Source: Ignavibacteria bacterium (GTDB taxonomy: Bacteria; Bacteroidota; Ignavibacteria; Kapaibacteriales; Kapaibacteriaceae). Taken from it: a stretch of DNA of 59,857 bases. The stretch covers positions 1 to 59,857 of the forward strand of contig CANMBE010000015.1 in the NCBI GenBank assembly GCA_947495975.1, written 5' to 3'. A model generated the notes under the pieces. The model saw only the letters and a list, made by a program, of their open reading frames with translations. It was not told the origin of the DNA and did not search any database. This document shows, piece by piece, positions 50,231-59,704 of this stretch. Position 1 is the stretch's first letter. Every line of letters starts with the position of its first letter. The position numbers were made by a program, and so were the translations under genes.

Positions 50231-52303
50231 TCAGCGAATCGGCGTTCGTAGCAAGATCTCGACCGTGCGATTGTAGAGTCGCGTCTCAGGCAACTGATTG
50301 ACGAACGGTGGTCTTGCAGATGAGCCGGCCTCCCCTTCGCCTAGGATAGCCCGCTTCGCTCCCCCAGCGATTGTTGCGGACGCTTCGCGTGCACGCAGAA
50401 TTGAGAGTTCGGCATTCCGCGTTGCATCACCTTTCCTATCAGTAAAACCTGTGATCGTGATTGATGTGCGTGGCGTAATCTCAGGGTTGATGTAACGGTC
50501 TATGATAGACGACTGGACAGCAAGCATTCTACCGGTGCCGTACTCGAACTGCGTCAGCATGAAACGACTCTCAGTGCTATCAGCATCTCCGGAGTACCGC
50601 CTACGTGCTTGTACGTCGTATCGCACAGGCAATACTGATGACGCAAATGCCGAATCCGCTTGGCGTCTCACGAGAGCATTATACTGGACCCTCCTGACAC
50701 GTTGGAGCGGATCGGAGAAGCGAACATCAATGCGCTGAAGATGCGGCCCTTCTCCAGCTTCAAGCCAATCATCAACATCTCCGACATCTGCCTGCAGGAC
50801 TTGTCGCACAGAGTCCTGATCAGTGTTCCACCAGGTCTTCAACGTCGCGCCACGAACGTCCGTGGCAATAACAGATGAGCTCATAGGTGGCAGTGTCATC
50901 ACTCGTGTTGTATCAGCGACGACGACCGGATCGAGCACAGCAGCTATGGTCGAAGACAGCTCGACACGTCTGTTCTCCTCATATCCATCACGTCGATCTT
51001 GTACGTCGGGCATCGATGTGACCGCAGCTGTTGGCGAGCGGATACCAGATACGATACTGATCCGCTCCGATGCTATCTGCCACCTCGATGTGAGATACTG
51101 TACAACCGTCTCAGCACGTCTCTTGGCAAGACGCACATTCCCTGTTTCGACTCCCTGATCATCAACGTATCCAGCTACCGTGAGTCGAGCCGATGGATAC
51201 TCATCGCGGAGTCGACGTCCAACGATGTCGAGAATGTGATAATAGACCGCCAGCGTTCGGTCGGCCACCGACGCCTGTTCGGCGCGCTTCTGATAGACAA
51301 CTGCACGTTCATGAAAGGTCGAAGGATCAACATTCCCAGCATAGCGCTCTGGGATCTGTGCAGACCCAACATCGAAGAACACGAATGGCAGCAACGCGTG
51401 AATATCAACATCAAATTGCTCATCTATCCGCACCACGATTGTGCCAGCCGGAGATGGGGCCATTGCAATCAGGTTTGTCGTAACCGCGAGAGGGCGAGAG
51501 ACAGGAATCGGATTGTCAATATGCTGCGTATCCATTTGTACAGGCTTGGGTATCGACTTCCACATCGCCAGGAGGTCGAGTCGCACCCCTCCAAGAGAGA
51601 GCACGCGTGTTCCATCACCCGCGAGAGACGAAAGCGGTAACTCGACCATCAGTCGAGCACGGAGATCAATGTTGTCCGACATTGGAAGGTACACGCCGAC
51701 GCCAAGCTGCGCCGATAGCCAGGACGACACGACACTTGCCACTGTTGTATCGACAGTGAGACGTTCTCGTGTTCGGGTATCACTAAACACGGCCGTCGTT
51801 GGTGAAAGCAACTGTTCAGCCTGGCGCAATCGTGCATACAGCGGCAGATAACCTCCAACACCGCCAGCGAAGTGCAAGCCCGGCGCGGACGATAGTGGCG
51901 CCCATGCTGCAAGCAAGCGCGTCTCAACACTGCCTAACGCGAGCGCGAGCGACGTCTCCGTGAGTGTCGTGATCACTGTCGCCTGATTATCTGTGCCATC
52001 AAGTGCAAAACCAATCGACTCTGTACGAGCAAGGCGAAGCTGACCATATGAGATGCCAAGCTGTGCTTCGAGCGATAATGCGGGCGCAACGTCACGGACA
52101 AGCACACCACGCAATCCGAGCGCCCATCCGCTCGTCGGATTCAACGTCTGACAACATGTCGGGAACGATGGAAGCTCGCTCAATGTCGACCGCGGCATCA
52201 GCATGCTACCAGTGAGCTCCGCACCGCCACGCCATGGTTGTGCGACCATGCAATGCACGCATATCACGACGAGAGCAGCTATGGTGGCAAGCATTCGGCG
52301 CAT
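50231..52303 (-). CDS. Outer-membrane protein with two OmpA-like domains (copy 3)
   Basis: This 690-residue protein has a signal peptide (TIAALVVICVHCMVAQ), a barrel-like N-terminal part (about 25-260), a first OmpA-like module (YYHILDIVGRRLRDEYPSA, LAKRRAETVVQYL, GYEENRRVELSS), a middle domain and a second module (TSITITGFTDRKGDATRNAE). It has the same order of parts as the core copies at 38,239 and 43,244, but sits in high-GC DNA, so the island donor was probably a relative. Four bases separate it from the 1589-residue T9SS gene upstream, so the two are one transcript. Confidence 0.82.
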   Translation of the reverse strand: MRRMLATIAALVVICVHCMVAQPWRGGAELTGSMLMPRSTLSELPSFPTCCQTLNPTSGWALGLRGVLVRDVAPALSLEAQLGISYGQLRLARTESIGFALDGTDNQATVITTLTETSLALALGSVETRLLAAWAPLSSAPGLHFAGGVGGYLPLYARLRQAEQLLSPTTAVFSDTRTRERLTVDTTVASVVSSWLSAQLGVGVYLPMSDNIDLRARLMVELPLSSLAGDGTRVLSLGGVRLDLLAMWKSIPKPVQMDTQHIDNPIPVSRPLAVTTNLIAMAPSPAGTIVVRIDEQFDVDIHALLPFVFFDVGSAQIPERYAGNVDPSTFHERAVVYQKRAEQASVADRTLAVYYHILDIVGRRLRDEYPSARLTVAGYVDDQGVETGNVRLAKRRAETVVQYLTSRWQIASERISIVSGIRSPTAAVTSMPDVQDRRDGYEENRRVELSSTIAAVLDPVVVADTTRVMTLPPMSSSVIATDVRGATLKTWWNTDQDSVRQVLQADVGDVDDWLEAGEGPHLQRIDVRFSDPLQRVRRVQYNALVRRQADSAFASSVLPVRYDVQARRRYSGDADSTESRFMLTQFEYGTGRMLAVQSSIIDRYINPEITPRTSITITGFTDRKGDATRNAELSILRAREASATIAGGAKRAILGEGEAGSSARPPFVNQLPETRLYNRTVEILLRTPIR

Positions 52304-52307
52304 GTGG

Positions 52308-55300
52308 TTACCGGTGAATCACAAGGAGTTCTCGGCAGACGCAGCCGGACGAACGAAGCGTAGCGACGTAGACACCCTGCAGTAGGGGCAACGTCATCGT
52401 GTGTTGCGCGCGACCTTGGGGGGAGACAACAACAGACGCTGAGGATGCGATCCGACCATCGAGATCCAAGATCTCGAGTCGATGTACACCTGGTTCACAC
52501 GCGGCAACATCGAACGTCACGACATCACGCACGGGATGCGGATGCGCGCGCAGTGAGGGCACAGCATTGAAGACCAGCAGTCGGCGAGCACCATCGGGCG
52601 TCTCACAGAGAGAATCAAGTACAAGCTCACCAGCAACTCCGGCTCCAGGCACTTCAACACATCCGTTGTTCCAGACGATGTCCTGAAGCGTGAGTGGCGT
52701 TCTGCCCGGATAGCCAATGAGTGCTCGACCACGAAGAACCGTGAGTGTGTCAACATCACCGGTTGCACCGCGGTACGGAAGCTCCAGCACGAGAACACGT
52801 TGTCGCAGACCATTACGAACCTCAACCGTGTTCTGCATGATCGCGCCATAGTCAAGTCGAGGAAATGGCTCGAACAACGACTCGTCATACGTAAGCGTGC
52901 AACGAACAGTCGTCTGCTCGCAGGTTAATCCCTGGCGGGCCCCCTCTAACAGCAACGGAATTGCAACTTCGTCACGAATCGGCGGCGTGCGCACTGTGTC
53001 GATGCGGATGGTTGGGACCACTGCAGCCGAACCAGTCTCGAGCAGAATACTCGCGACACGCAAACATCCGCGCACATCTGTTACGTGTACGCGATAGATC
53101 GTGCGGCCACGCGGTTGTACAGCAACCGCGTTCGTATCGACAGCAACAATCACCGGTCCGCTTGTATCGGGGTCGATCTCGTCGGCATACCATACAACTG
53201 ACCTAATGCTGCTTGATGTGGCGATGTCGGCAACGATTACTACAGAGTCGCAAGGACAGCTTGACGTCTGCGTGCGCAGGTCAACACGTGGTGGATCATA
53301 CACGGCAAGGACAAGTGAATCACGTGTCCTACACGCACCGTCTGTGACAACATCGAGATACACCGTTTGAACCCGAACAGAAGGCACAAGAGCAGTAGGA
53401 ACCTGCAGTATTGCATTGAACGGCACCAACGGAACGATGGAGATTGTATCACCACCAACCGTCCACACAGCCACACCTGACTGCCATGCACCTTGCACTC
53501 TCACGCGCACATCCGGTGCATCGCCGGCTCCACAGACGATCACGGTATCTGGCAGAGGATCAAGCACTGGCGGTCGACCGATCGTGATACGCATCGTATC
53601 AACAGCTGATACCCCTGCACCTGCATCATCAGTAACGCGCAGGATGATATCCATCGTGGAGTCCGTTTGTGCGACTGCGTTCCATGGCTCGTTTGTATCT
53701 GGGATGCTTACAGCCGAGGCGGGCTCCCATGCATAGACGAACGGTGCGATGCCACACGTTGCCACAGGTGCTGGCACCCGAACATCAATCGCGCCTCGAT
53801 TCGCAGCACACACTGCGGTGTCGCGCAGAATTAGGTTTGGCCGTGTCGCTACACACACGTCAACTGTATCAGTTGCACGACAACCTTGCGCTGTAATCAC
53901 GTCGACAATGCAACGGGTATCTTCGTTCACTCGCACGGAGACGCGTGCCCCCTGCATCACGATTCCGTTGTCGATTGTCCACGTTACACTGCTTACAGCA
54001 GCATCTGTTGTGACGATGGCATCAAGCGCAACACTATCACCTCGACACACAGTGTCGGTAGCACACGAGGGCGACGCAACCGCATCAACTCGTATGGAGT
54101 CTGCACGTCGCACCACAGTTGCTCCCGCGCCACGACAACCCTCGGGCGTAACGACAGTTGCTGTGAGGACAATCGAATCAATGCTTGATGGGAGTGTGAT
54201 GCGCGGCGTGAAGGATGTTGCGTCATCAACAAGTGTTGACGGTTCCCAGCGAATTGTTGATCCGAGCGACTGAGCTGTTCCGCCTACCCTAATCGTTGCA
54301 TCGCCTTCCGCGCATGCATACACAACGGGCTCAAGCTCTACGGTTGGGCACGGCGCAATGGCAACGTCGATGGTGTCGAACACGGTGATATTGCGAGCGT
54401 CGGAGACCTGGAGCACGTAGGTTGTGGTTACCGATGGTCGTGCCTCTGTTGTTGCAGTGGTGGTCGAGGTAGGGTTCGTTAGACCCGTTGTGGGAGTCCA
54501 TACATAGCGGAACGGTGGAACACCGCATTGCGTATCGAAGCCGATCATGCGGCGAGCGGTATCGCATGCACAAATCACGAGATCCGGTCCGGCATCAGCA
54601 ACTGGCCGATCGCTCACTTCCACCGTGAACTGACGCACCGACGTACATGCTGAAGGACGCCTACTATCGGTTACACGAAGAACATACGTTGTGGTAACCG
54701 TCGGCCGTACGCGAATGCTCGGAGATGTCGTTGACGTAACGATCGACGAGCTACCGCCCGATGCCTCCGACCATTGATATCGATATGGAGGGTCTCCCCC
54801 ATCGATGCGTAAGCTATCGCCAAGCACAACCTCCGGCACTTCGCCTTCAACACAGCTCACAACAGCTCGGTCGGAGCCAATGGTGATACGCGGTAGATCA
54901 TGGACGATCACAATCACCGAGTCGATAGTCTTGCACCCGAACTGATTCGTCACCACGAGATCGAGAAGAATGCGTCCAGCCGTGGCGCAACGAAGTCCAA
55001 CAACGGGCAGGTTGCGCGCACCATAGATGGTGCGTCGACTTACCTCATCCCGACCAGACCATTGATACGTGTATCCAGGTCCGACCGGCGCACGAACGGT
55101 TACCGATGTATCCCGTCCTTCACATATACGCAGGGTATCAAGAACGTCCACCACAGGAAGCGGATGAACACGTATACGTACGCTGTCGACTGCTTCACAC
55201 CCATTGGTATCGACCACGAGTACACGCAGCACTACGGTCCCAGTATCTGCGACGCTGTACCGCACTGTGCTCTTCGTGGTATCCGTTCGTGCCTGGGCGC

Positions 55301-57077
55301 GACCACGTGCAACGTCCCATCGGATCGAACGAATGCGAAGCGAATCAGGCACACGCGCCTGCGCCACAATGTCTTGTCCGACACATAGAGAGGTCGACAG
55401 TGCGCTCACGTTGAGCACCACCGGCTGACTCACGGTGAATGTCATACTCGAGGTGTCAGTGAAGCAACCAAGGCGTGTCGAAACTACTCGCACCGTGTAC
55501 TGACCGGGCTTTGTGAATCGCCGCGTTACGCGCTTGCCTTCTGCGGTTGACTGATCGTGGTCGAAGTACCATGCATACCGAGAGATATCAGCCGAATCCT
55601 GGCTCTCTGCGATGAACGTCAGCTCACGTCCGAGACAATACGGAGTATCCGCCACACGAATCGTTGTGCGAAGATTTGCGAAGTCGGATCCAGCAAGAAA
55701 GCCATACGAATCAAACGTCGACAAGCCATAGAAGATGCCGACAACACCTTTCCCACTGCGCGCGTTAACAGTGTGGACACCCTCTGGCACATTGATCGTG
55801 ACGCATGTACGCGTTGCGTCGATGGGCGTTGTGTTATACACGCGAGGCAACGTGGTCTTACCTACAAGCGACGATAGTGCGAGTCCGTTAAGCGCAATCT
55901 GATTTATGTCATTCGCATCAGCAATCAACGCTAAGTAGAGATTCTGCTGCCAGTTATTGACCACCAGTGGCTGCGTGGATGTTGGCGGTACAAAGGCGTT
56001 GACCGTGAAGTACTTGGTGCGCTGTTCAATTGGTGGAATGATCACCATGAACGGATCGCCGACACCCCGCACGAGATCGAAACCGTCCGTCCAGGACATC
56101 GCGTACAGCGCGACAAGTGCAGGCTTATCAGTTTCAATAGTATGGAACGTCTGCGCATTTACCGTGTACTCAAGGAAGCCCCCTGTCTGCGCAATCGATG
56201 CAACAGTTCCATCAAAGGTCACCGTCGTTGCCGGCTCAGATGCGATTATGCGCACCACATGCTTGGTAGCATAGGCAACCGGGGGCACAACGAACGTCTT
56301 CCCCAACGAGCGCGTCGGTGGTATCTGCTCGACTAAGTGATCACGCGTTTGATTCGACGTAAATGGCACCGTAGTTCGCTGATGTCCGCTAAACACCGCA
56401 ACCCCACTGCATGATGATCCACCAGCGACCACCCGAATCTGGGTACCAGTCAGATCGTCTGGCGAACGTACTGTTTGAAACTGGTACACATCGCCGCGGT
56501 TCAGTGTGATCTGAAACGGCGTATTCGCCGGACGCGATCCACCGCCTGTGCGTTTGATCTCTGCTGTTGGCGTGATCTCCACCACCGTTCCGTCTTGATA
56601 GCTCACAACGGCTACCTGACTCGACCAATTAGCACTCGCATAGTGACGATACGAAGGCACAACGTAGCGATCGCCAAGCGCTGGCACCGGGTAGACGATC
56701 GTAGCATCGGTGCTCGTCGAGAGTGTATTGAATAGACTCAGCGAGATTGGCCGATCGCTGGTAACACGTATCGCTTTGCCGACAGAGATCACGTCGCTCG
56801 TGGTTATGGTCGCTCCCGCGGCCACCACCGGATACGCCACGTTTCCGTCGTTTGGAATTGCTACAGTAGCGAGCAGGGTGTTTCCCATGTAGATCTTGGC
56901 TGTAGCTGACGTATCAGCACCCAGGAACAGATACGTCGACGGCACACCAGAGTTCTGCATAAAGGTCAGCCAGAAGTCAGTTCCGTTTGTCGATGGTACC
57001 TGGGCGAGCGCAGTCGATGTGCTCAGTAACCAGCACATACCAACGATACGTATCACGTGATGGCGTAGCCACACCAT
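52308..57077 (-). CDS. Giant IgGFc-binding/PKD-repeat protein with T9SS sorting domain
   Basis: This exported protein has 1589 residues from the ATG at 57,077; the frame is open to 57,170 but the signal peptide (IVGMCWLLSTSTALAQ) fits the later start. The N-terminal domain of about 300 residues matches IgGFc_binding (TDFWLTFMQN, DRPISLSLFNTL, VVEITPTAEI). Many PKD/Ig-like repeats follow (YAWYFDHDQSTAEGKRVTR; TTTYVLRVTDSRR; YVWTPTTGLTNP). The last 80 residues are a T9SS domain (HPHPVRDVVTFDV, LEILDLDGRI, LLQGVYVATLRSS). It is likely a cell-surface adhesin. It is co-transcribed with the tandem-OmpA gene downstream. Confidence 0.82.
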   Translation of the reverse strand: MVWLRHHVIRIVGMCWLLSTSTALAQVPSTNGTDFWLTFMQNSGVPSTYLFLGADTSATAKIYMGNTLLATVAIPNDGNVAYPVVAAGATITTSDVISVGKAIRVTSDRPISLSLFNTLSTSTDATIVYPVPALGDRYVVPSYRHYASANWSSQVAVVSYQDGTVVEITPTAEIKRTGGGSRPANTPFQITLNRGDVYQFQTVRSPDDLTGTQIRVVAGGSSCSGVAVFSGHQRTTVPFTSNQTRDHLVEQIPPTRSLGKTFVVPPVAYATKHVVRIIASEPATTVTFDGTVASIAQTGGFLEYTVNAQTFHTIETDKPALVALYAMSWTDGFDLVRGVGDPFMVIIPPIEQRTKYFTVNAFVPPTSTQPLVVNNWQQNLYLALIADANDINQIALNGLALSSLVGKTTLPRVYNTTPIDATRTCVTINVPEGVHTVNARSGKGVVGIFYGLSTFDSYGFLAGSDFANLRTTIRVADTPYCLGRELTFIAESQDSADISRYAWYFDHDQSTAEGKRVTRRFTKPGQYTVRVVSTRLGCFTDTSSMTFTVSQPVVLNVSALSTSLCVGQDIVAQARVPDSLRIRSIRWDVARGRAQARTDTTKSTVRYSVADTGTVVLRVLVVDTNGCEAVDSVRIRVHPLPVVDVLDTLRICEGRDTSVTVRAPVGPGYTYQWSGRDEVSRRTIYGARNLPVVGLRCATAGRILLDLVVTNQFGCKTIDSVIVIVHDLPRITIGSDRAVVSCVEGEVPEVVLGDSLRIDGGDPPYRYQWSEASGGSSSIVTSTTSPSIRVRPTVTTTYVLRVTDSRRPSACTSVRQFTVEVSDRPVADAGPDLVICACDTARRMIGFDTQCGVPPFRYVWTPTTGLTNPTSTTTATTEARPSVTTTYVLQVSDARNITVFDTIDVAIAPCPTVELEPVVYACAEGDATIRVGGTAQSLGSTIRWEPSTLVDDATSFTPRITLPSSIDSIVLTATVVTPEGCRGAGATVVRRADSIRVDAVASPSCATDTVCRGDSVALDAIVTTDAAVSSVTWTIDNGIVMQGARVSVRVNEDTRCIVDVITAQGCRATDTVDVCVATRPNLILRDTAVCAANRGAIDVRVPAPVATCGIAPFVYAWEPASAVSIPDTNEPWNAVAQTDSTMDIILRVTDDAGAGVSAVDTMRITIGRPPVLDPLPDTVIVCGAGDAPDVRVRVQGAWQSGVAVWTVGGDTISIVPLVPFNAILQVPTALVPSVRVQTVYLDVVTDGACRTRDSLVLAVYDPPRVDLRTQTSSCPCDSVVIVADIATSSSIRSVVWYADEIDPDTSGPVIVAVDTNAVAVQPRGRTIYRVHVTDVRGCLRVASILLETGSAAVVPTIRIDTVRTPPIRDEVAIPLLLEGARQGLTCEQTTVRCTLTYDESLFEPFPRLDYGAIMQNTVEVRNGLRQRVLVLELPYRGATGDVDTLTVLRGRALIGYPGRTPLTLQDIVWNNGCVEVPGAGVAGELVLDSLCETPDGARRLLVFNAVPSLRAHPHPVRDVVTFDVAACEPGVHRLEILDLDGRIASSASVVVSPQGRAQHTMTLPLLQGVYVATLRSSGCVCRELLVIHR

Positions 57078-57196
57078 GCCATGCCCCCCCTGCGCGGATG
57101 ATCCCTTACGAGTCTGCCCTACGAGACCTAAAGAGTGCGTATAAACTACGAAACAGACGTACATTGCCAACTCAACTCACGTTGCCTAGGAACGCT

Positions 57197-58792
57197 GTGC
57201 GACTGAACATCCGAACCTTTGCCACATGTTGTGCACTGCTCTTGTTGCTGCATATGCACGTTGCAGCACAAATCCCTGCTGGATCAGTGCCGGCAACGCC
57301 ATCAACGATGTACTATGCCGGTGGATCGTGCGCGTTCTACTCTTCGACCGGCGCACTGCTCATGTCAGTCAATGCCGCAGAAGCACAGTGGTCGTGCAGC
57401 CCAGCTCGAGCCGCATGGGCCTTCGTAACACCGACGTCGGGGGGATACTACGAGTTCCCAAGCTATACAACGGAGCCGATGCGAGAGGAACGATGGAAGC
57501 TTCTCTCATCCTTCTTCCTCCCCACGAACGATACCATCTATTCCGAGTATGTCTTGCTCGATGGAGTAGGATCGACTGCGCCACTTCTCTACCATCCACG
57601 CAGTATTGTACGAATCGACAACTACGATGGTAGCGACGTGTACACTCTTGGCAGTGACGTGACGGTTGAGGGGCGCATGATCAAGCAACAATCTGCTCGC
57701 GTCTCACGTACCGTGAGCATCACACCTGGTAAGCGTGGGAATGGTTCTCCGAACGGACTGATGAACACGTCGCACACGTCATGGACACGCGTTACCTATG
57801 TGCCAGATCGTTCAACTTGGACAGTTCCCGAATCGGTGTTCCCACCTCGTACCGTACGTCCCCTCCCCGGTGTTGAGGGCATTCTTGCACGACGCGAACC
57901 TCTGACGATTCAGGCTGTAGGGATGAGCATCACGAGTGGACACAATGTGAGCGGTGGGCTTGTCGATCAAAAGAACTTTCCTCCAGCAGCCCCCTATATG
58001 CGAGGATACTGCGAGCTCCTTGCTGATGAACTGAATGCACAGGGTCGCTCAGCTGTTACACTGCATAATAGCTCGTGCTCTGGCAAGACGATCGATTGGG
58101 CAGCGAACTACATCGTACCACTGGCGGTACCTAATGCGCCCGACCTCATCATTCTCGACATGGGTATGAATGACATCTGGGGTCAGACTACGCCAGCACA
58201 GTTTCGTCGCAACGCACAACGCTGCATTGATAGTGTGCGCAAACATCTGCCGAACACCGAGTTTCTTCTGCTTGCAAACATGATTCCTGATACGGCGGGG
58301 GCTGGAGCACCACGGGACGGCGCTGCGATCCTTCGTGCATTTGCAGCAGAACTACGATCGCTTACAACACAGCGCGGCGTTGCCATGCTGGATATGACGA
58401 CATTGAGCGAAGCTGTGTTTGCACGAAAGGGCGTCGTATCTTGTCTTGCAAACTCACTCCATCCGAATGACTATTTCGCACGATGGTATGCGCAGGCGAT
58501 GCTGGCGTTCATCGAATCACCTGCGACTTCAGTTGATCAGGTGCGCGATGTGACTAACCTGACAGTGCGTGAGGACGTAGACGCAGTTGCACTGTCTGGC
58601 CTTCCAGCAGGGTGCCGCGGTACAATGTCGCTCATTGACCTCCGCGGAACCATCATACATCAGACGTCGATCGATGCACTGAACGATGAAAGCACGCGCA
58701 TTCGTATCCCGCAACTATCGGCCGGACTCTACATGATAGTTGTGGAGCTGTCGAATGGCGGAGTCCTTCGGACGATGTTCCATAGCTTGTAA
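57197..58792 (+). CDS. SGNH/GDSL hydrolase with T9SS sorting domain
   Basis: This is a secreted hydrolase of 531 residues from GTG 57,197 (VRLNIRTFATCCALLLLLHM, signal ending VAAQ). An N-terminal beta-rich region (about 25-235) precedes the SGNH domain: block I VGMSITSGHNVSG with the catalytic Ser, block III DMGMNDIW, and block V NSLHPNDYFARW with the catalytic His. The family cleaves esters of lipids or acetylated glycans. The tail has a T9SS-like domain (LIDLRGTIIHQ, LSAGLYMIVVELSNG). The ORF is open to 56,987 but that part overlaps the divergent gene. It precedes the Cache lipoprotein by 8 bases. Confidence 0.82.
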   Translation: MRLNIRTFATCCALLLLLHMHVAAQIPAGSVPATPSTMYYAGGSCAFYSSTGALLMSVNAAEAQWSCSPARAAWAFVTPTSGGYYEFPSYTTEPMREERWKLLSSFFLPTNDTIYSEYVLLDGVGSTAPLLYHPRSIVRIDNYDGSDVYTLGSDVTVEGRMIKQQSARVSRTVSITPGKRGNGSPNGLMNTSHTSWTRVTYVPDRSTWTVPESVFPPRTVRPLPGVEGILARREPLTIQAVGMSITSGHNVSGGLVDQKNFPPAAPYMRGYCELLADELNAQGRSAVTLHNSSCSGKTIDWAANYIVPLAVPNAPDLIILDMGMNDIWGQTTPAQFRRNAQRCIDSVRKHLPNTEFLLLANMIPDTAGAGAPRDGAAILRAFAAELRSLTTQRGVAMLDMTTLSEAVFARKGVVSCLANSLHPNDYFARWYAQAMLAFIESPATSVDQVRDVTNLTVREDVDAVALSGLPAGCRGTMSLIDLRGTIIHQTSIDALNDESTRIRIPQLSAGLYMIVVELSNGGVLRTMFHSL

Positions 58793-58800
58793 CACGTTTA

Positions 58801-59328
58801 ATGTTTCTCAACGACACCACCATGCATATGCGTCTTTCCTTACGATTCGCCGCCGCGCTTGTAGCCCTGATCATCACAAGCTGCTCAAGCGACAACGCCG
58901 TAACTCCCGATACGATTCGCATGCGCGAAGTTGAAGCAGCCGTGACAACATTCGTCGACAGCTTGCAGAAGAGCTTCCCGGATGACTCGCTGGTAAGCAA
59001 TCGCATTGCGGCATATCTCGAACGCCATCCGTCGTACTTCTTCGGCTCGACGATTGCCGTGATGAACGCCGACACGTCGGTGCGACTGAGTCCGTACTGG
59101 TATCGCTCGGGCACATCGCTGGCCTTCGCAGACCTTGCTGTTGCGAGCTATCAGATTCGCACAAAGGGATGGTTTACGGAACCGATCGCGAAGCGTGCAG
59201 CGGTATGGACAGAACCATACTTCGATGCAGGGGGCGGCGAAATCTGGATGCGGACGTATTCCGTGCCAGTGATTATCAGTGGCAAGATCGTAGCGATTGC
59301 AACAACGGATCTTGCTGTTACACCGTAA
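58801..59328 (+). CDS. Solitary Cache-domain lipoprotein
   Basis: This 175-residue protein has a lipobox (LIITSC) and then only a Cache/PDC sensor-like domain: FFGSTIAVMNADTSVRLSPY and the hallmark WTEPYFDAGGGEIWMRTYSV followed by GKIVAIATTDLAV. Cache domains normally form the extracellular sensor of chemoreceptors and kinases; here no membrane helix or signalling domain follows. It may bind a small ligand for a partner protein. An internal ATG (58,822) would give a shorter signal peptide. Eight bases separate it from the SGNH gene upstream, so they are co-transcribed. Confidence 0.8.
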   Translation: MFLNDTTMHMRLSLRFAAALVALIITSCSSDNAVTPDTIRMREVEAAVTTFVDSLQKSFPDDSLVSNRIAAYLERHPSYFFGSTIAVMNADTSVRLSPYWYRSGTSLAFADLAVASYQIRTKGWFTEPIAKRAAVWTEPYFDAGGGEIWMRTYSVPVIISGKIVAIATTDLAVTP

Positions 59329-59340
59329 CAGCAAACATCA

Positions 59341-59704
59341 TTACTCGATGATGATCGGTATGGCCGTGCTTGCATTCGTTGTGCGGATGCGCACGAGATA
59401 CATCCCTGTGCTCAGACTCGATGTGCCAACGTGATATGTGGGCGCTTCGACCCATACTTGCGAGACAACCACAACACCACGGACATCCACGACGTCGACG
59501 AGATATGGTTCTGCTGTTGTGCGACGGAGCATGATGTGTGATGACGCAGGTTGTGGTGTTACACTGATTGAACGGCGCAGCTCATCGTCCATCACAGATG
59601 TTGTGTCATCTGGCTCGTCAGGCTCGACGCGGACCAATACCGGACGTCGGTAGAGCGTGAGATCGGGAGCGAGGACGTTGGTGATGGTACACGTGTACAC
59701 ACCT
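59341..59704 (-). pseudogene. T9SS cargo gene 3' stump, cut by the IS
   Basis: On the minus strand the frame reads the end of an Ig-like domain (GVYTCTITNVLAPDL), a linker rich in Asp/Glu/Pro, and a T9SS type A tail (SVTPQPASSHIML, VVDVRGVVVVSQ, LSTGMYLVRIRTTNA). The 5' part is missing because the IS3 end begins at 59,705. A GTG inside the IS end (59,730) keeps the frame open but no signal peptide exists. The rest of the gene should lie beyond the IS if the insertion is simple. Confidence 0.75.

Noticed and set aside
53749-55388. Several plus-strand ORFs of 100-174 codons opposite the giant T9SS gene
   Set aside because: High-GC codon use leaves few stops on the antisense strand; the proteins have Arg/Thr/Ser-rich, non-protein-like composition.
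56987-57196. N-terminal extension of the SGNH gene
   Set aside because: It overlaps the divergent gene's signal peptide region and precedes a normal signal peptide starting at GTG 57,197.
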